Shown: positions 35,190-46,935 of the stretch, piece after piece
Numbering within the stretch: position 1 is the stretch's first letter
Layout of the letters: the number at the start of each line of letters is the position of its first letter
NCBI GenBank assembly: GCA_030248215.1
Contig: JASANG010003260.1
Location: 186,001 to 250,000, forward strand
Direction: 5' to 3'
Source of the DNA: Enoplolaimus lenunculus
Lineage: Eukaryota > Nematoda > Enoplea > Enoplida > Thoracostomopsidae
DNA length: 64,000 nucleotides
Program-made: the position numbers and the translations under genes
The notes under the pieces: generated by a model
What the model saw: only the letters and a program-made list of their open reading frames with translations
What the model was told of the DNA's origin: nothing
The model's database searches: none

Positions 35190-35612
35190 CTGTAGTGACC
35201 CGAATTAGAGGACGTCCACATTTTGTGTCCCAATCAATAGGAGTCCGTATCCTTTATGAGAGTGCGCAAGCGGATAGAGTGCCTAAACCTTACTTAGATT
35301 CCATAAATATCAATTATCCCTAATTGTTGTGCATAATAACTGCAGGACCAAATAAAGTTGAGTTCGAAACATTATTGCATACCAAGCTTTGAAAGTAACT
35401 TTCCAGAAAATCTTGCTTTATCGCTCAAGCTTTTAATGCAAGGCAAAAAACGTTTAATTTAGAGGATAGTTGCAATACCGGATATATCAGTAACAAAGGG
35501 AGGCGGAACACGGGTTAAAAATAAATGTCAGTCAGTAATCGAATAACAGAGAGGGTCCGCTCTGGAGAGACCAAATAAATATCAGTTCCCCCTCTTATTC
35601 GGGTCACTACAG
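35190..35612 (-). mobile_element. CTGTAGTGACCC element inserted at a neighbour's target TA
   Basis: A 423-bp unit with perfect CTGTAGTGACCC and GGGTCACTACAG ends. It is flanked by TA at 35188-35189 (also the duplicate of the preceding MITE) and 35613-35614. Confidence 0.8.
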
Positions 35613-36526
35613 TAGTTGTGTTTGAAGGCGCATCTCTGCTTCTGCTGTCCAACTGTTTATAGTACAATCCATATATATGAATATGTGCGAGACTTAGTAT
35701 GGGACACCCTCTTTTTTATTCGGTTCCCTACAGCGCAGAGTCGACTGAACAAGAAACCTTTTATTTTTTCCAAAAACTCACAAATATGTACATGAGACTT
35801 CGAAGTCAAAACAAAAACAAAACTGTGACTGAATTGCACAGAATAAGTACTCTCAATTTTGGCTTTAAGTTCAAGGTTTTCAATAAGGATTTCTGCTTGA
35901 TACTTAAACAAGTTGATGTCGCTGGAAACGGGCACTAATATCTAGCTCTAGTCTTAGCTTTGTAATTAACATTGAACGGCAACAACTTGCGCGTTCATCA
36001 ATATTTGACGTTTCAGATTAACTGATGTTTCTACACCTATCTATAACTGAAATAGCAAACTTCGAATCCTGTTTTAATATACAAACTATTTTAAAGAAAT
36101 GTGATACTACTGATTAATAGTAAAAGCATTTGAAATTGTAATTTCAGTGATTAAATTTTGTCGTAAAGTTTTAGCAATAAAAATTAGTGCTGCATTACAG
36201 CTAATCACTAAATTTATTAATGCAAATTTTTCAGTTAATTTGAACGCTGGTGACAAAAGAACACTCAGAAGGTACTGACGTTTAACACCTCGATATAGCA
36301 GTAAAAAACCCTTGAAATAGCTACAAAAGTACCAACATCGGCACGCTATATACACAAAAAATCAATTGGTTCATGCTGTAATATCCCGCCTTTACTCATC
36401 TTTACTTTATTAACGTCAGTGAAAACTAGTAATCTTTTTCGATGTACTGATATTATTAACTTGATTTAATGCCAGAATATACACTGTCAGTAAATCTGGC
36501 AGGGTTTTACCGAAAGTAAAAATTCT

Positions 36527-36675
36527 CACTCGAGATCACAGTAGCGGACGTCTTTCTGCACGACCGAAATAGAAACGTAAGCTTTAGATATAATTTTTGC
36601 TTAAACTGAGGCTTAACTATAAGCACATTCATACGCTTAAGCTTAGGAATATGCTTATACTACTGTTACGGACCT
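36527..36675. mobile_element. TTAGGC element, family 1, degenerate
   Basis: Left GTAGCGGACGTCTTTCTGC..GAAATAGAAACGTAAGC, right ATGCTTATACTACTGTTACGGACC. Few intact hexamers remain. Confidence 0.5.
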
Positions 36676-37006
36676 CTTTTATGTATTGCTAAAACATTTA
36701 AGGCCGAAGCCATCAAACCTGTAACCTTAGCATTATGTATTATATAAATGGTGCAAAACGCGTGAAGCTGCAAAAAACTGTATATATATATTTACTGAAA
36801 TTGAAGTCCTTTTCCTAGTTGTAAGAGTGCACATGTTTAAGGTATCGTTTCAAATGCTGCAATCAGTTTGACAAGTATACGTAGCTATAATATTTTTATT
36901 GCAAGCAACATTGAAACACGCAAGGATTCAATGGAACTTGTTTTTATCAAATGATGTTTACAACTGAAGTAAAATTAAGCGAAAAATTTTCAGTTTACTA
37001 TCTATA

Positions 37007-37270
37007 ACCCCTTCTCACATTGAGTTGCCTATAGGCAACTCAGCACAGTGTATATACGTTAAATAATATATATCGCACCGTGTTTAACAGTAGCAACACG
37101 TATACATAGTACTCAATCACCACAAGACGTGAGAGCCCCCTCGGGCTCGAGCGTCAAGCTCCTATAGCTGAGTGGTGATGGTATTCGCCTCCCACTCCAG
37201 TCACTGGAGTTCGAATCCTAGCATAAAAGTAGGTCTCAGGGGAAATAGAAAAATTCATGTGAGAAAGGTG
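37007..37270 (+). mobile_element. TA-flanked MITE carrying a tRNA-like sequence, copy 2
   Basis: A 264-bp unit with ends ACCCCTTCTCACAT and ATGTGAGAAAGGTG, flanked by TA (37005-37006 and 37271-37272). Box A TAGCTGAGTGG and box B AGTTCGAATCC are intact on the + strand. A palindrome GAGTTGCCTATAGGCAACTC lies at the left end. Opposite orientation to the other copies. Confidence 0.82.
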
Positions 37271-38206
37271 TAAAATTGCGCCGCATGGACCCGAAATCAA
37301 TTGGATGTTAATTTTTACGGATATCAGATAGTAATATTTTTACCGTTACCGGATGTCAACCGGATATATGTTAGCGCATTTAACTGAGCGCATAGAATTT
37401 GGTAGGAAAATGGGTTTAGTACCTGAAAACAGAATATAAAATATATTTAATAATGCACGTCATTGACATAGGTGCGTTTGAGAGAATTTGGTCGAATATA
37501 ATAAAGCACAATGTTTGACAAATGAGCAGGTGATACGGTAAAAATAAACCGATACACCCCCCGCGGTTATATAAATCACGATATTGCAACGGAGACTGAG
37601 ACGCGTTTGAGATTGCATGCCAAAAAACGACATAGCTAGGAGCTCAAGGGGCGACGAGTTAGGTCACAATGCCGCAATCAAGTTGGTAGTTATGATAATG
37701 TTAATTTACGCTTATTTATTGCAGTATATTTAATACCTAGACGTCAAAATCGTATATATATGTAACAGATATATGCATATAATTTATACGAATTCTTATT
37801 ATATTAACATGATGCAGTTATATACATAAAATGACACGTATGTATACAATACATTATTTGTGAATGGCTCAGATGCCAAGTACTTCAGTTTCTCAGGTAG
37901 AAAATAGTTATTTTAATGCTTCATAAACTTTCCTTTGTACAGATGTTGCTATATAGTCATATAGTTCTGGTAGATTATATATATTTAGTTTCATTTCAAT
38001 ATTTTGTCGGTTTTTTGATATTGGAAACATTATCTTATTGTTTGGATTAATGTGTGATGCAACCTGGAAAATTTACGCTACACCCATCATGGGCTTCGAG
38101 TCCGGTATATATACGCATGTATTGTTAGTCATTTTTTGTATAATGCTATCTGGCTTACATTTGGTTCCGAGTGTTTTCACTTTCGAAATTTAAGTTGCAA
38201 ATTTAG

Positions 38207-41200
38207 AATGCAGCACCTTCCACAGCTGGATCCATAGTTGTGAATACAAATGGAGGTGGGTCGAAACGCAAGGAAATCTATCGTTACGAAGCACCATGGA
38301 CACTGTATTCAATGAATTGGAGCGTGCGACCAGACCGCAAATTTCGGCTGGCACTTGGTAGTTTTATCGAAGAATATAGTAATAAGGTGAGCCAATCTAT
38401 ACATTTTTCAAGTCCTTATTTTCATAGGTATTCACCAGGTGGAACTTTGAAATTTATAAATGCAGAGCGTCGAGTTTAGTAAAATTTTGTATGAATTGAA
38501 ATATTTTGAACGCGGTTGGAATGGTAAATTATGAGTTGTTTAAAATGGCGGCCCCTGTTTTGGACATAATGTACGGTGACTGAGATACTTCGCTACTTGT
38601 CAAAAATTTCCAGATATTTGAAGTTTTATCTGGCAATGAAGTTCAACACTGCAAAAAGACTTTATACTGGTTTCTTTATTGAGAGAAAGAAGGGTCCGAT
38701 GGAGGAGAGCACTTACATTCGAGCTACCCCACCCAAATTTGAACTCCCATTCAGCCATTACTCCGACCCCTCCCCAAGTGAACTCACCTTACATTTTAGG
38801 CACACCCTGCAGATAAAATCTATCTCTATAAAATCTGGAAGTTGTATATATAATATATTAGGGTGCGACCAAATAGATGAAAATTTAAAAAAAAACTACA
38901 AAAAATTGACACAATGATTTGTATTTAATCCAACGACCATGCAACCGATTGACTTACTTTTACATACGTATTTTTGCCGTACATGTAATTTACATATATG
39001 TTTGTATGTGCCCTTGTACGTTCACAATCTTTATTGGGTTACGATCAGGCTGGAAAACTAAGTCTAAGCAAAAATAATAGCCTTAATCATGACCACCTCT
39101 ATTTTTAGTTCCTATGGAGTACTGGATGCCAGGGTTTCAACAGGAAGTAAATAAATATTGCCGGAACAGGAACAGGAACCGTATTTTAAAATAATTTTCA
39201 TCACCGAAATACTGTTGGTTTTTTCAGAAAACTTGCCAAAAAATGTGCTAAGCGAATTTTCAGCTATTTCGTCATCAAATTTTGCAGAACACATCACAAC
39301 AACTTATTAACAAAACTGAAGTAATTGTAAAAACATTCATTTCTAAATAATAATTTTTTAAAGACAAAGTTTCCATGTTTTAATAATTATGAATAATTTA
39401 CCAAAAACCGTGAAAATTCCGGTTCCTGAATCTTTGAGTGCAGGAGCAGGAACAGTAACAGGAATTCAATTTCTGCATGAATTCTGGCCGAAACAGGAAG
39501 TCCGGTTGAACCCGGCTGGATACCCTTGTTATTAAAGTGTTAAAAATGCATCGGTGTGAGAAATTTCAAGGCACCAGAAATTAATTACTACTTGCGAATT
39601 GGCTGATTGCATCGGATTAGTTCGACACTTGGTTTTTCTGAAAAAACAAGACATTAACCTGCTACGATTTCTATGTTGATAAGCACCACGTATATAAGGT
39701 TCCAAGGTTCCAACAGGAACTATACTTCATAAGACGCAGGAACAGGAAGAGAAATTCATTTTTTTAAACGGAACTGGAATTGCGAATCTATGGCGCAACT
39801 GAATTGCTGTTAACTGACTGTAGTTTAATAGAAAATATGCTGTTCATCAATACTTTTTCTGTAGCCAATTTTCTAAGATTACAAAAACGTGCGTCAATAC
39901 TGTAAAATATGCGAAATCTGTAGACCAAACACAAGTGGTGAAAAGAACTTGAGCTTGGACACAATTTTTGAAACGTAAATTATTGAGTTTAAGCTTATGC
40001 TTTATAATTTGCCACTATATATACGTATATACGTATATATCAGGGTACAACCGGATACCAAAAACTGACAGAGCCGGAGCTGGATAGTTAAATCGTTGTT
40101 TTATTTAATGTTATATTCCTTTATAGTTTGTATTCGTATTTCACTCAAAAAATACCACGAGCGCATACATTTTCAATTATATTCAAAACAAAAAAACTAA
40201 AAGAAAGCATAAATTTCTCGTGCATGCATGCAAATCTAAGTACCTATCCCAATCTAATATTAAACCGGCGTTGAAATATCAGAACGTAACTGACAATTCT
40301 TCCTTCCTTGGCCTATGTTGTTCAAAGTGTTTCCGGGACAAAGCTTAACACTTCAACACAGACCCTATTCCATTATTCTATGTTTATGTAAAGGTTGCGT
40401 TCAGTTGCAATATTTGTTTGACCTGTCTTATGCGGTCGGCCATTCAGTTTTTCAAAGGTAGTATGCAATAGAGGTGTAGCTCAGGTTTAAGGCTATTGTT
40501 TTCGCGTAGACTTTTTTCGCTTATTTTCACGTTGAAGTTTAGGCCTATCAAAAGAGTGGGCTCACGATTTAGGTTATTATTTTTGTATTTGTTTAAAATG
40601 AACTTGCAAGGTACGAAACTGAACCTTACAAGGTCAAACACTGCCAAATGCTAGGAACACAAAAATCGTTTTCATGTATATGTCGCAGGCCAATCTGCTA
40701 TCCAGGCCAATTACTAATTGGCCTAGTCCAATCTGCTATTTTGCGTAATACGTAGCAGTTTGGTCTAGACTAAAGTGCTATTAAGCTTACAGACCAATCA
40801 GATTTGATTATTTAAACAAGCGCAGCAACATTAAACCAATCAACATTGGTTTTACATCAGTGTTGTTTTGCTACTTTTTACAATCGCTATTTGGTCTAGA
40901 CCAATCTGCTATTTGCTCAGAATAGCAGATTGGCCTAGTCCAATTGTTAATTGGTCTGATTAGCAGATTGGCCTACGGCGTATACACAGGTAGTTGTCCA
41001 GCAGGAATACATACATCTTAAGACATGGTTCAACGTTACGTGTCGATAAAAGTTGACTGATTCCGGCATCGCTATCTCAGTAGTTAATACCCTGTACCTG
41101 ATCAAGGTGAGCGAGAAATCAAGCGCTGTTCTAGTAATAAATCATGGAAAAAAATTTTAGGCGGATATCCGGCATACGTAATCTTTATCTGTCTGAATTT

Positions 41201-44200
41201 TAGGTGCTTATTGTTCAACTTGATGAAGATGCAGGAGAGTTTGCACTGAAATGCTCATTTGATCATCCGTACCCAACAACCAAAATAATGTGGATACCAG
41301 ATTTTGTATGTAATTACGATTGTAATTTGTCTCAGATGGCAACTAGGCCGACTGTAAACGCCGATGTTCTAGAAAGTTGGATGTTTCTGATTGGATTTGC
41401 AACCTGCGTGGTAGAAATTGGTGTATTTTTGTAAACGAAATGTCGCCCTCACTTTTACCTGTCCCCTTTTGGGAAAGTAAGTATCAAGTTAAATCAGCAT
41501 TGGTGGGCCCAGAAGTGTTGACAGAAGGGTGACATTTTTACACGGCCTTTGCTGAATTTCTCAACATTTTAGGACCGCCAAGTAAACAATAATTGTTTTT
41601 GGTTTTAGAAAGGTACGTTGCCTGATTTAGTTGTTACAAGCGGCGACTATTTACGCGTATGGAAGGTAACCGAAAACGATGCGAAATTGGAATGTTTGTT
41701 GAATAATGTAAGTTTTATTATTTTATTATTTTATAACTTCAAACTGTGTTGCTTTTTCTAGTAAGTGTTCTCTTTAAGCTAGTGTGATTGCTAATAATTT
41801 ATTTTAATTTTCGAGATTTTGTTACATTTCGAACAGGCATTCTATAACGGATTCCTTTTTCAGAATAAAAACTCGGATTTTTGTGCTCCGCTCACGTCGT
41901 TCGATTGGAATGAAGTGGATCCTTGTCTTCTAGGAACATCTAGCATTGATACAACGTGTACGATTTGGATGCTTGAGGTAAGTGGATGTAAATATTGATT
42001 TGATGTTCCAGATTTCATTGCGACGATTAATAAACTTGTAACAATGCCGCAGTATGGCGGTTTTTAAAATTCAAATTATATTGATGAACAAAAATATAAA
42101 AATCCAGGCGCAGAATGCAGGATTATATCAATTTTGCTCTACCACCGTAGGTTTCACTAGCCTGACTGATTATATAGCTTGAGTTGAGCTTATGGGTCCT
42201 TCGTGAGATGCATTGTGGGCAAAACTTTTTGATGAGAGCGTTTTTTATGTAGAAAGTATATAATCAATGTAGTGGAAATTTGCAGGATGATACAACTAAG
42301 TTTTACCGGAACATTAGTTGAATTTCTTTGCAGAAACCGGAATTTAAAGTAATTTGCATCACCGAATTACTGTTGGATTTTTTTACAAAACTTGCCAAAA
42401 ATGGCTTAAGCGGTTTTCAGTTTCTTATCATCAAGTTTTGCGAAAAGAGATCAGAATATTTTTCAAAGACAAGTTTTCCAATATTTAAATAATTAAAAGT
42501 AATTTGCCGCAAAACCCTAAAATACCGGTTCCTGCATCTTTGAATGCAGGAACACTAATAGGAAAATGAATTTTTGCACCAATTTCGGCCGGAACAGGAA
42601 TGCCTATGGAATCCCGCTGTGTGTATAATCCTTTCTCTATTAAGGGCACGTATATTTTATTTAAGAGTTTCTTTGTGGTTTCAGACTGGACAAGCCGTGG
42701 GTAGAACTTCAGGATATGTTAAAACGCAGCTCATAGCTCATGATAAAGAGGTTTATGATATTGCATTTAGCAAAGGATCAGAGGGTCGCAATATTTTCGC
42801 CAGCGTAGGTATGTTGTGTCACCTTAATGTGTATAACGTTATTGCAGCAGCTATAATATAGATTGAGTTTTGGTATTAGAAGTTTATGATAGGTGTCCAA
42901 CGTTTTTACACTAAACGCGTAAGCTTTTATCAAAGTTTTAATTTTTTGTTTTTAACATTGCATGAGAAAGCTATCGGTAGATGTTTATGTTTTTACATTT
43001 TTTAATCCTAGGTGCTGATGGCAGTGTGCGCATGTTTGACTTGCGGTATTTGGAACATTCAACGATTATTTATGAAGACGCTTCACATACACCGCTATTA
43101 AGGCTTGCATGGAATAAACAAGATCCAAATTACATAGCTACCATGGCTATGGATAACACAGAGGTAGTCTGATTTGTGTCTAAATTAGGTTTTGAAAAGT
43201 GAAGTTATAATTAACTACATTCGAATCCATTTTTCGAATATGTGTGCCCTATATGTAATTTGAGCATGTCATGGTGCTGTTCGGGTTTTAAGGGTAATGA
43301 ATAGACTCTACCTTCCATAACAATGTCTGCTTCGAGCGCGTTTTCATTAGTTAGGATACTCGGTTTTACGGTTAGCTGTTTTCTTTACTGCATGTTTAAA
43401 AAGCCTTTCAGATGCGCCAATATTTCGCAAAATCACGACACTGCTTGTGATTACTAATATGATCGAAATAGTTGTAATATGTTTATTTATATTTGAGATC
43501 ATTATTATTGATATTCGAATTCCTTGTACGCCAGTGGCGCGTCTGAATAATCACCGAGCGTGTGTAAATGGATTGGCTTGGGCACCTCATTCATCGTGTC
43601 ATATTTGTACCGCTGGTAAGGACGACAGGCTGATGTATGCGACCACGCTCTCATATTATTAACTTATATCATTACTTAGTGATTTGGTTTTAGAACAACA
43701 GAACTATTAAATGCACATGTACGAAATTTGATTAAATGTACATGTACGAAATTTGCATAGTGGTTGAAAACGTGCTCTACTGAAAATACGTATAATTTTG
43801 AAGTAATGGTAGACAAACGCAGTTATGAAATTGCAGTAAACTTAATTTTGTGAATACTACGTAGCAGGGTGGCAGCGAATTTACGATGTCACTAAATCCG
43901 AATCCATTGCTAATTTGCCGAATCCGAATATCGCATGTTGGAAATTTCAGTAATATCTGTAATTTGTTTCATAATATCAACACAATGCCAGTCGCATAAC
44001 TTTTAAAAGTTTATATATTCGTGCCCGACCTCAGTTTTGAGATTTCTGACCTAAAACAAAAAATGTTTTATTAATATAATTTAAAATTTTTATTGTTTAA
44101 AATTGAAAAACATATTGCCGAACACTGTTGGATTCGGCATGTTCACAACCGAATCCGAATACCGTATCCGAATCCGAACCTTTGTTGCCACCCTGCTGCG

Positions 44201-44400
44201 CACAATTACAAATATTAATATGTTTAGCTGATGATTGTCAAGCTTTGATTTGGGATATTCAAAGCATGCCACGAGCGATCGAAGACCCAATTCTGGCATA
44301 TTCGGCACAAGGTGAAATCAACCAAGTTCACTGGTCGGCAACCCAACCTGATTGGATTGCAATTTGTTTTGATAAATATTTGGAAATCCTTAGGGTGTGA
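38207..44400 (+). CDS. DCAF7: DCAF7/WDR68 WD40-repeat adaptor (eight exons, initiator exon not found)
   Basis: Exons are 38207-38386, 41204-41305, 41609-41707, 41864-41977, 42685-42808, 43012-43163, 43498-43615 and 44228-44400, phase-consistent to a TGA. They give about 353 residues against 342 in human DCAF7. Recognisable blocks in order are [124 protein letters not shown] and [17 protein letters not shown]. The family forms a WD40 propeller that scaffolds DYRK1A/HIPK kinases and serves as a CUL4-DDB1 substrate receptor. Exon 1 opens after an AG at 38205-38206 with no in-frame ATG near the usual start, so an upstream exon is expected. Exon 7 uses a weak TTTGAG acceptor. The spacer between the TGPA-like block and GYVKTQL is slightly shorter than in human. 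Confidence 0.96.
39130..39515. mobile_element. hAT-like MITE in DCAF7 intron 1
   Basis: Starts CAGGGTTTCAACAGGAAG and ends GTCCGGTTGAACCCGG. It is flanked by CTGGATGC (39122-39129) and CTGGATAC (39516-39523), an 8-bp duplication with one difference. GGAACAGGAACAGGAACC repeats lie inside. An 8-bp duplication with CAGGG ends is typical of hAT. Confidence 0.75.
40041..40092. mobile_element. Fragment of a hAT-like CAGGGTACAACCGG end
   Basis: CAGGGTACAACCGGATACC followed by GAGCCGGAGCTGGATAG resembles the left ends at 44548 and 46607. No right end was found nearby. Confidence 0.4.
40683..40980. mobile_element. MITE with TAGGCCAATCTG ends, copy 2
   Basis: Left GTCGCAGGCCAATCTGCTATC, right AATAGCAGATTGG..GATTGGCCTACGGCG. 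Several nested palindromes around CCAATTACTAATTGG and TGGTCTAGACCA lie inside. Intron 1 of DCAF7. Confidence 0.7.
42283..42620. mobile_element. Worn hAT-like unit in DCAF7 intron 4
   Basis: It shares TTACTGTTGGATTTTTT, TTGCCAAAAATG and CCGGTTCCTG blocks with 39130-39515, and the GGAACAGGAA motif at its right. Its ends are too worn to define duplications. Confidence 0.55.
43865..44195. mobile_element. hAT-like MITE with CAGGGTGGCA ends in the last DCAF7 intron
   Basis: Starts CAGGGTGGCAGCG and ends TTTGTTGCCACCCTG. CCGAATCCGAATA motifs in both orientations make the ends fold. The flanks CTACGTAG and CTGCGCAC agree at 5 of 8 bases, so the duplication is uncertain. It ends 32 bp before exon 8. 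Confidence 0.65.
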
Positions 44401-44547
44401 AGCCTTCACCATCACGGCTTTAAGGGGTTTTCCAGAGTATGTCTAAGGCCGGTGTGTTCCAAAAGGGTATCGCATGTAGATTAGGTATGTAGCATTAAGC
44501 TTGGGTGACCGAATTGTTAGCATGCGGCACCGTCTGTCGTCGTGCCG

Positions 44548-44895
44548 CAGGGTACAGCCGGAGGTGAAAAAGTCCGGAGACGGAGCCGGAGGTCAACGAA
44601 ACTTGCCGGAGCCGGAGGTGAGGCGAAATTAGGCAGTAAAAAATGATGGTTAATTAGTTAATTTTAGCCAATATCTACAATATGTTGTTAAGATGTTTGC
44701 TTTTACGCTAATTTTCTGCTAAATTTTGGAAATTTTTTCCTGAAAATTGCGACAAAAGTAAAAAGAAACGGGCTAAACAGATAAATTTTGCAAAATTTTT
44801 ACTACAGAAATTGCCGTAACCTCCGGCAAATATTCTACCGGAGCCGGAGGCCGATTTTCTGCCGGAACCGGAGGCAGACCTCCGGTTGTGCCTTG
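44548..44895. mobile_element. hAT-like CAGGGTACAGCCGG element
   Basis: Starts CAGGGTACAGCCGGAGG and ends CCTCCGGTTGTGCCTTG. The flanks TCGTGCCG and CCGTGCGG agree at 6 of 8 bases. GGAGCCGGAGG repeats occupy both ends. It lies about 150 bp after the DCAF7 stop. Confidence 0.65.
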
Positions 44896-46606
44896 CCGTG
44901 CGGTATCGCGCGAGAGCTGGAGAAGGACAGCGGCGGACAGCGCTTGATAATATTGAACTTTTTAGTGCCACTCTGACGGGATATGCTTTAACGCAGTACC
45001 GTCATTAATTCATGTGCACGGACGGTATATGATAGGAATTATCAAGATCAAATTTTAGCAGTACCAGAAACAAAGACGGATAATGATTAAGAATGCGGAA
45101 AGAGAAATCAATTATATTAATGAAATTGGCGGTAATGACATGTGTTGTACATCTCGGTATGAGTTTGTATCAACCATTTTGTGTTTCGTCGACTAAAACT
45201 GTTGTATTATATATGTATGTTATTTGTTCTAATTTTGTATGCATATTTGTACATAGTTTTTCCTTACACTACACAAAATGTTGGGGAACATTAATAATCA
45301 TAGCTAAGCCAAATTATTCGCATCGATTTTGTTCCCATAAATTCCCTACGTTTTGGATGAATTCAAAGCAAGATGGGATGGAGAATGTAACCTCAAACCT
45401 CGAACACTACGTAACTCATTTAAACAGTTTAGAACTGTGTACGTTTTTTGACTGACTCGATGTATAAGAAAGAGAACCGCTGAGTGCGGGGTTTGGGGCG
45501 GCAGACTTCTTTTCTTCGATGTGTCCTACAACCGTAGGGGAATCCTGTACAGCAGAAGAGCGCGACTTTGTGCACTTTTGTACACAGGTTTTAAATTAAT
45601 TTTTGCTTCAATGAGAAGTTTCAGTTAGTTTGATGAATTCTGAGTGTTCATGAAAGCAAAATACTTATTGGTTTTTGCGTTGTACTGGGACTAACAGATG
45701 GCTGTTGATTTTTTGCGTGAGCTTAAGATAGATGTCCTAACCATGTTATTGGATATGTGCAGATTATATACAGCTGGCAGTATACTTTATGAAATAAGAA
45801 GTACACTATTTTCGAACGTTAAGTAGAGAAATTTGTTTGCATTAATTATTTCTCTTATCTAATTTTGGCCCAAGTATCGATCAGTGGCGGACCATTTGCC
45901 GTGGACTGAAATTCTTTCTGTTTAGGCTTTGAAATATACTTATACTAATTGTTACGGTCCTGATATATATACATCGACCATAATTTTTAAAGTAAATGTG
46001 CGAACCTGAACAAGGGTGACTTTGCTTACACATTTTTGAGCCGACAGGTTAGTGCATTACTCTCCAACATTCAATATTTAATGCTGTTATTTTTATCTCA
46101 ACCCAGTCTAATAGTTGCCGTGAATTTTAACGTTGATGCCGGACCAGCATGGCGCAAACCGTGACCCGCCTGCAGCGGTTAATGTGGATCCTGCATAACG
46201 TGCAGCCAAAATTTTACCCACATTTGTAGTTGGGACAAAACGTGTTTTTGTTTGCTCAGTTACTTTTAACGTATATTTTAAGAATTGGATCAATTTTTCT
46301 ATGCTGGGTGCAACTGGAGGATTGTCTAACACTAGCAGAATTTTTGCCGGATGTTCGGGCAATTTCGCAAGTGTATTTTTGCGTAGTTTTACAATCTCTG
46401 TTATTTATCTTCGTTTTTTCCTTTTTGGTGCAATTTTGAGGATAAGTTGCCGAGATTTCGTAAAGAAGCGTAGAACCAGAAACTACGTCTTGCAAATATT
46501 CGCTAAAATTAGCTCATTAAACATGGTTTTAACTGCGTAATTTCGCATCACCACCAACTCTGGCAAATAATGTTATCTGGCTCCGGTATTTTTCACCTCT
46601 TCTTAC
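44896..46606. other. Stretch between DCAF7 and the first called Tudor-gene exon
   Basis: It holds a TTAGGC-element fragment (about 45890-45985) and a small palindromic relic at 46116-46200. N-terminal exons of the Tudor gene may lie here, but none could be supported. Confidence 0.45.
46116..46200. mobile_element. Short relic of the GGGGATCCACGTTATAAC family
   Basis: TTGCCGTGAATTTTAACGTTG at the left and AATGTGGATCCTGCATAA at the right are inverted and resemble the family ends, with almost no interior. Confidence 0.4.
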
Positions 46607-46871
46607 CAGGGTACAACCAGAGGTTTGGCTCCGGCAGAAAATTAACCTCCGGCTCCGGAGAAAATTTTGCAAAATTTATCTGTTTAACGCGTTTTGTTTT
46701 ACTTTTGTTACAATTTTCAGGAAGGAATTTCGCACAAAATTAGCATAAAACCAAACAACTTAACAACATATTATAGATATTGGTTAAAATTAACTAATTA
46801 AAAAATATTTTTACAACCTAATTTCGGCTCACCTTTGGCTGCGGAAAGTTTTCACCTCCGGTTGCACCCTG
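46607..46871. mobile_element. hAT-like CAGGGTACAACC element
   Basis: Starts CAGGGTACAACCAGAGG and ends ACCTCCGGTTGCACCCTG. It is flanked by CTTCTTAC (46599-46606) and CCTCTTAC (46872-46879), 7 of 8 identical. It lies 65 bp before the first called Tudor-gene exon. Confidence 0.8.
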
Positions 46872-46935
46872 CCTCTTACCCACTATAAATACAATGGTGA
46901 TTTTTATGACTAAAATTTCACATAATAATTTTTAG

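Larger units (their letters stand above)
35613..38206. other. Intergenic stretch upstream of DCAF7
   Basis: It holds a TTAGGC-element fragment (about 36527-36675), a tRNA-like MITE (37007-37270) and otherwise AT-rich DNA. The initiator exon of DCAF7 should lie here, but I cannot place it. Confidence 0.5.

Noticed and set aside
45093-45587. N-terminal RING or B-box exon of the Tudor gene (a 120-codon frame, and a cysteine-containing frame ending CTAEERDFVHFCTQ at 45587)
   Set aside because: The cysteine spacing is not a clear zinc finger, the donor is weak (GTTTTA) and no acceptor could be fixed.
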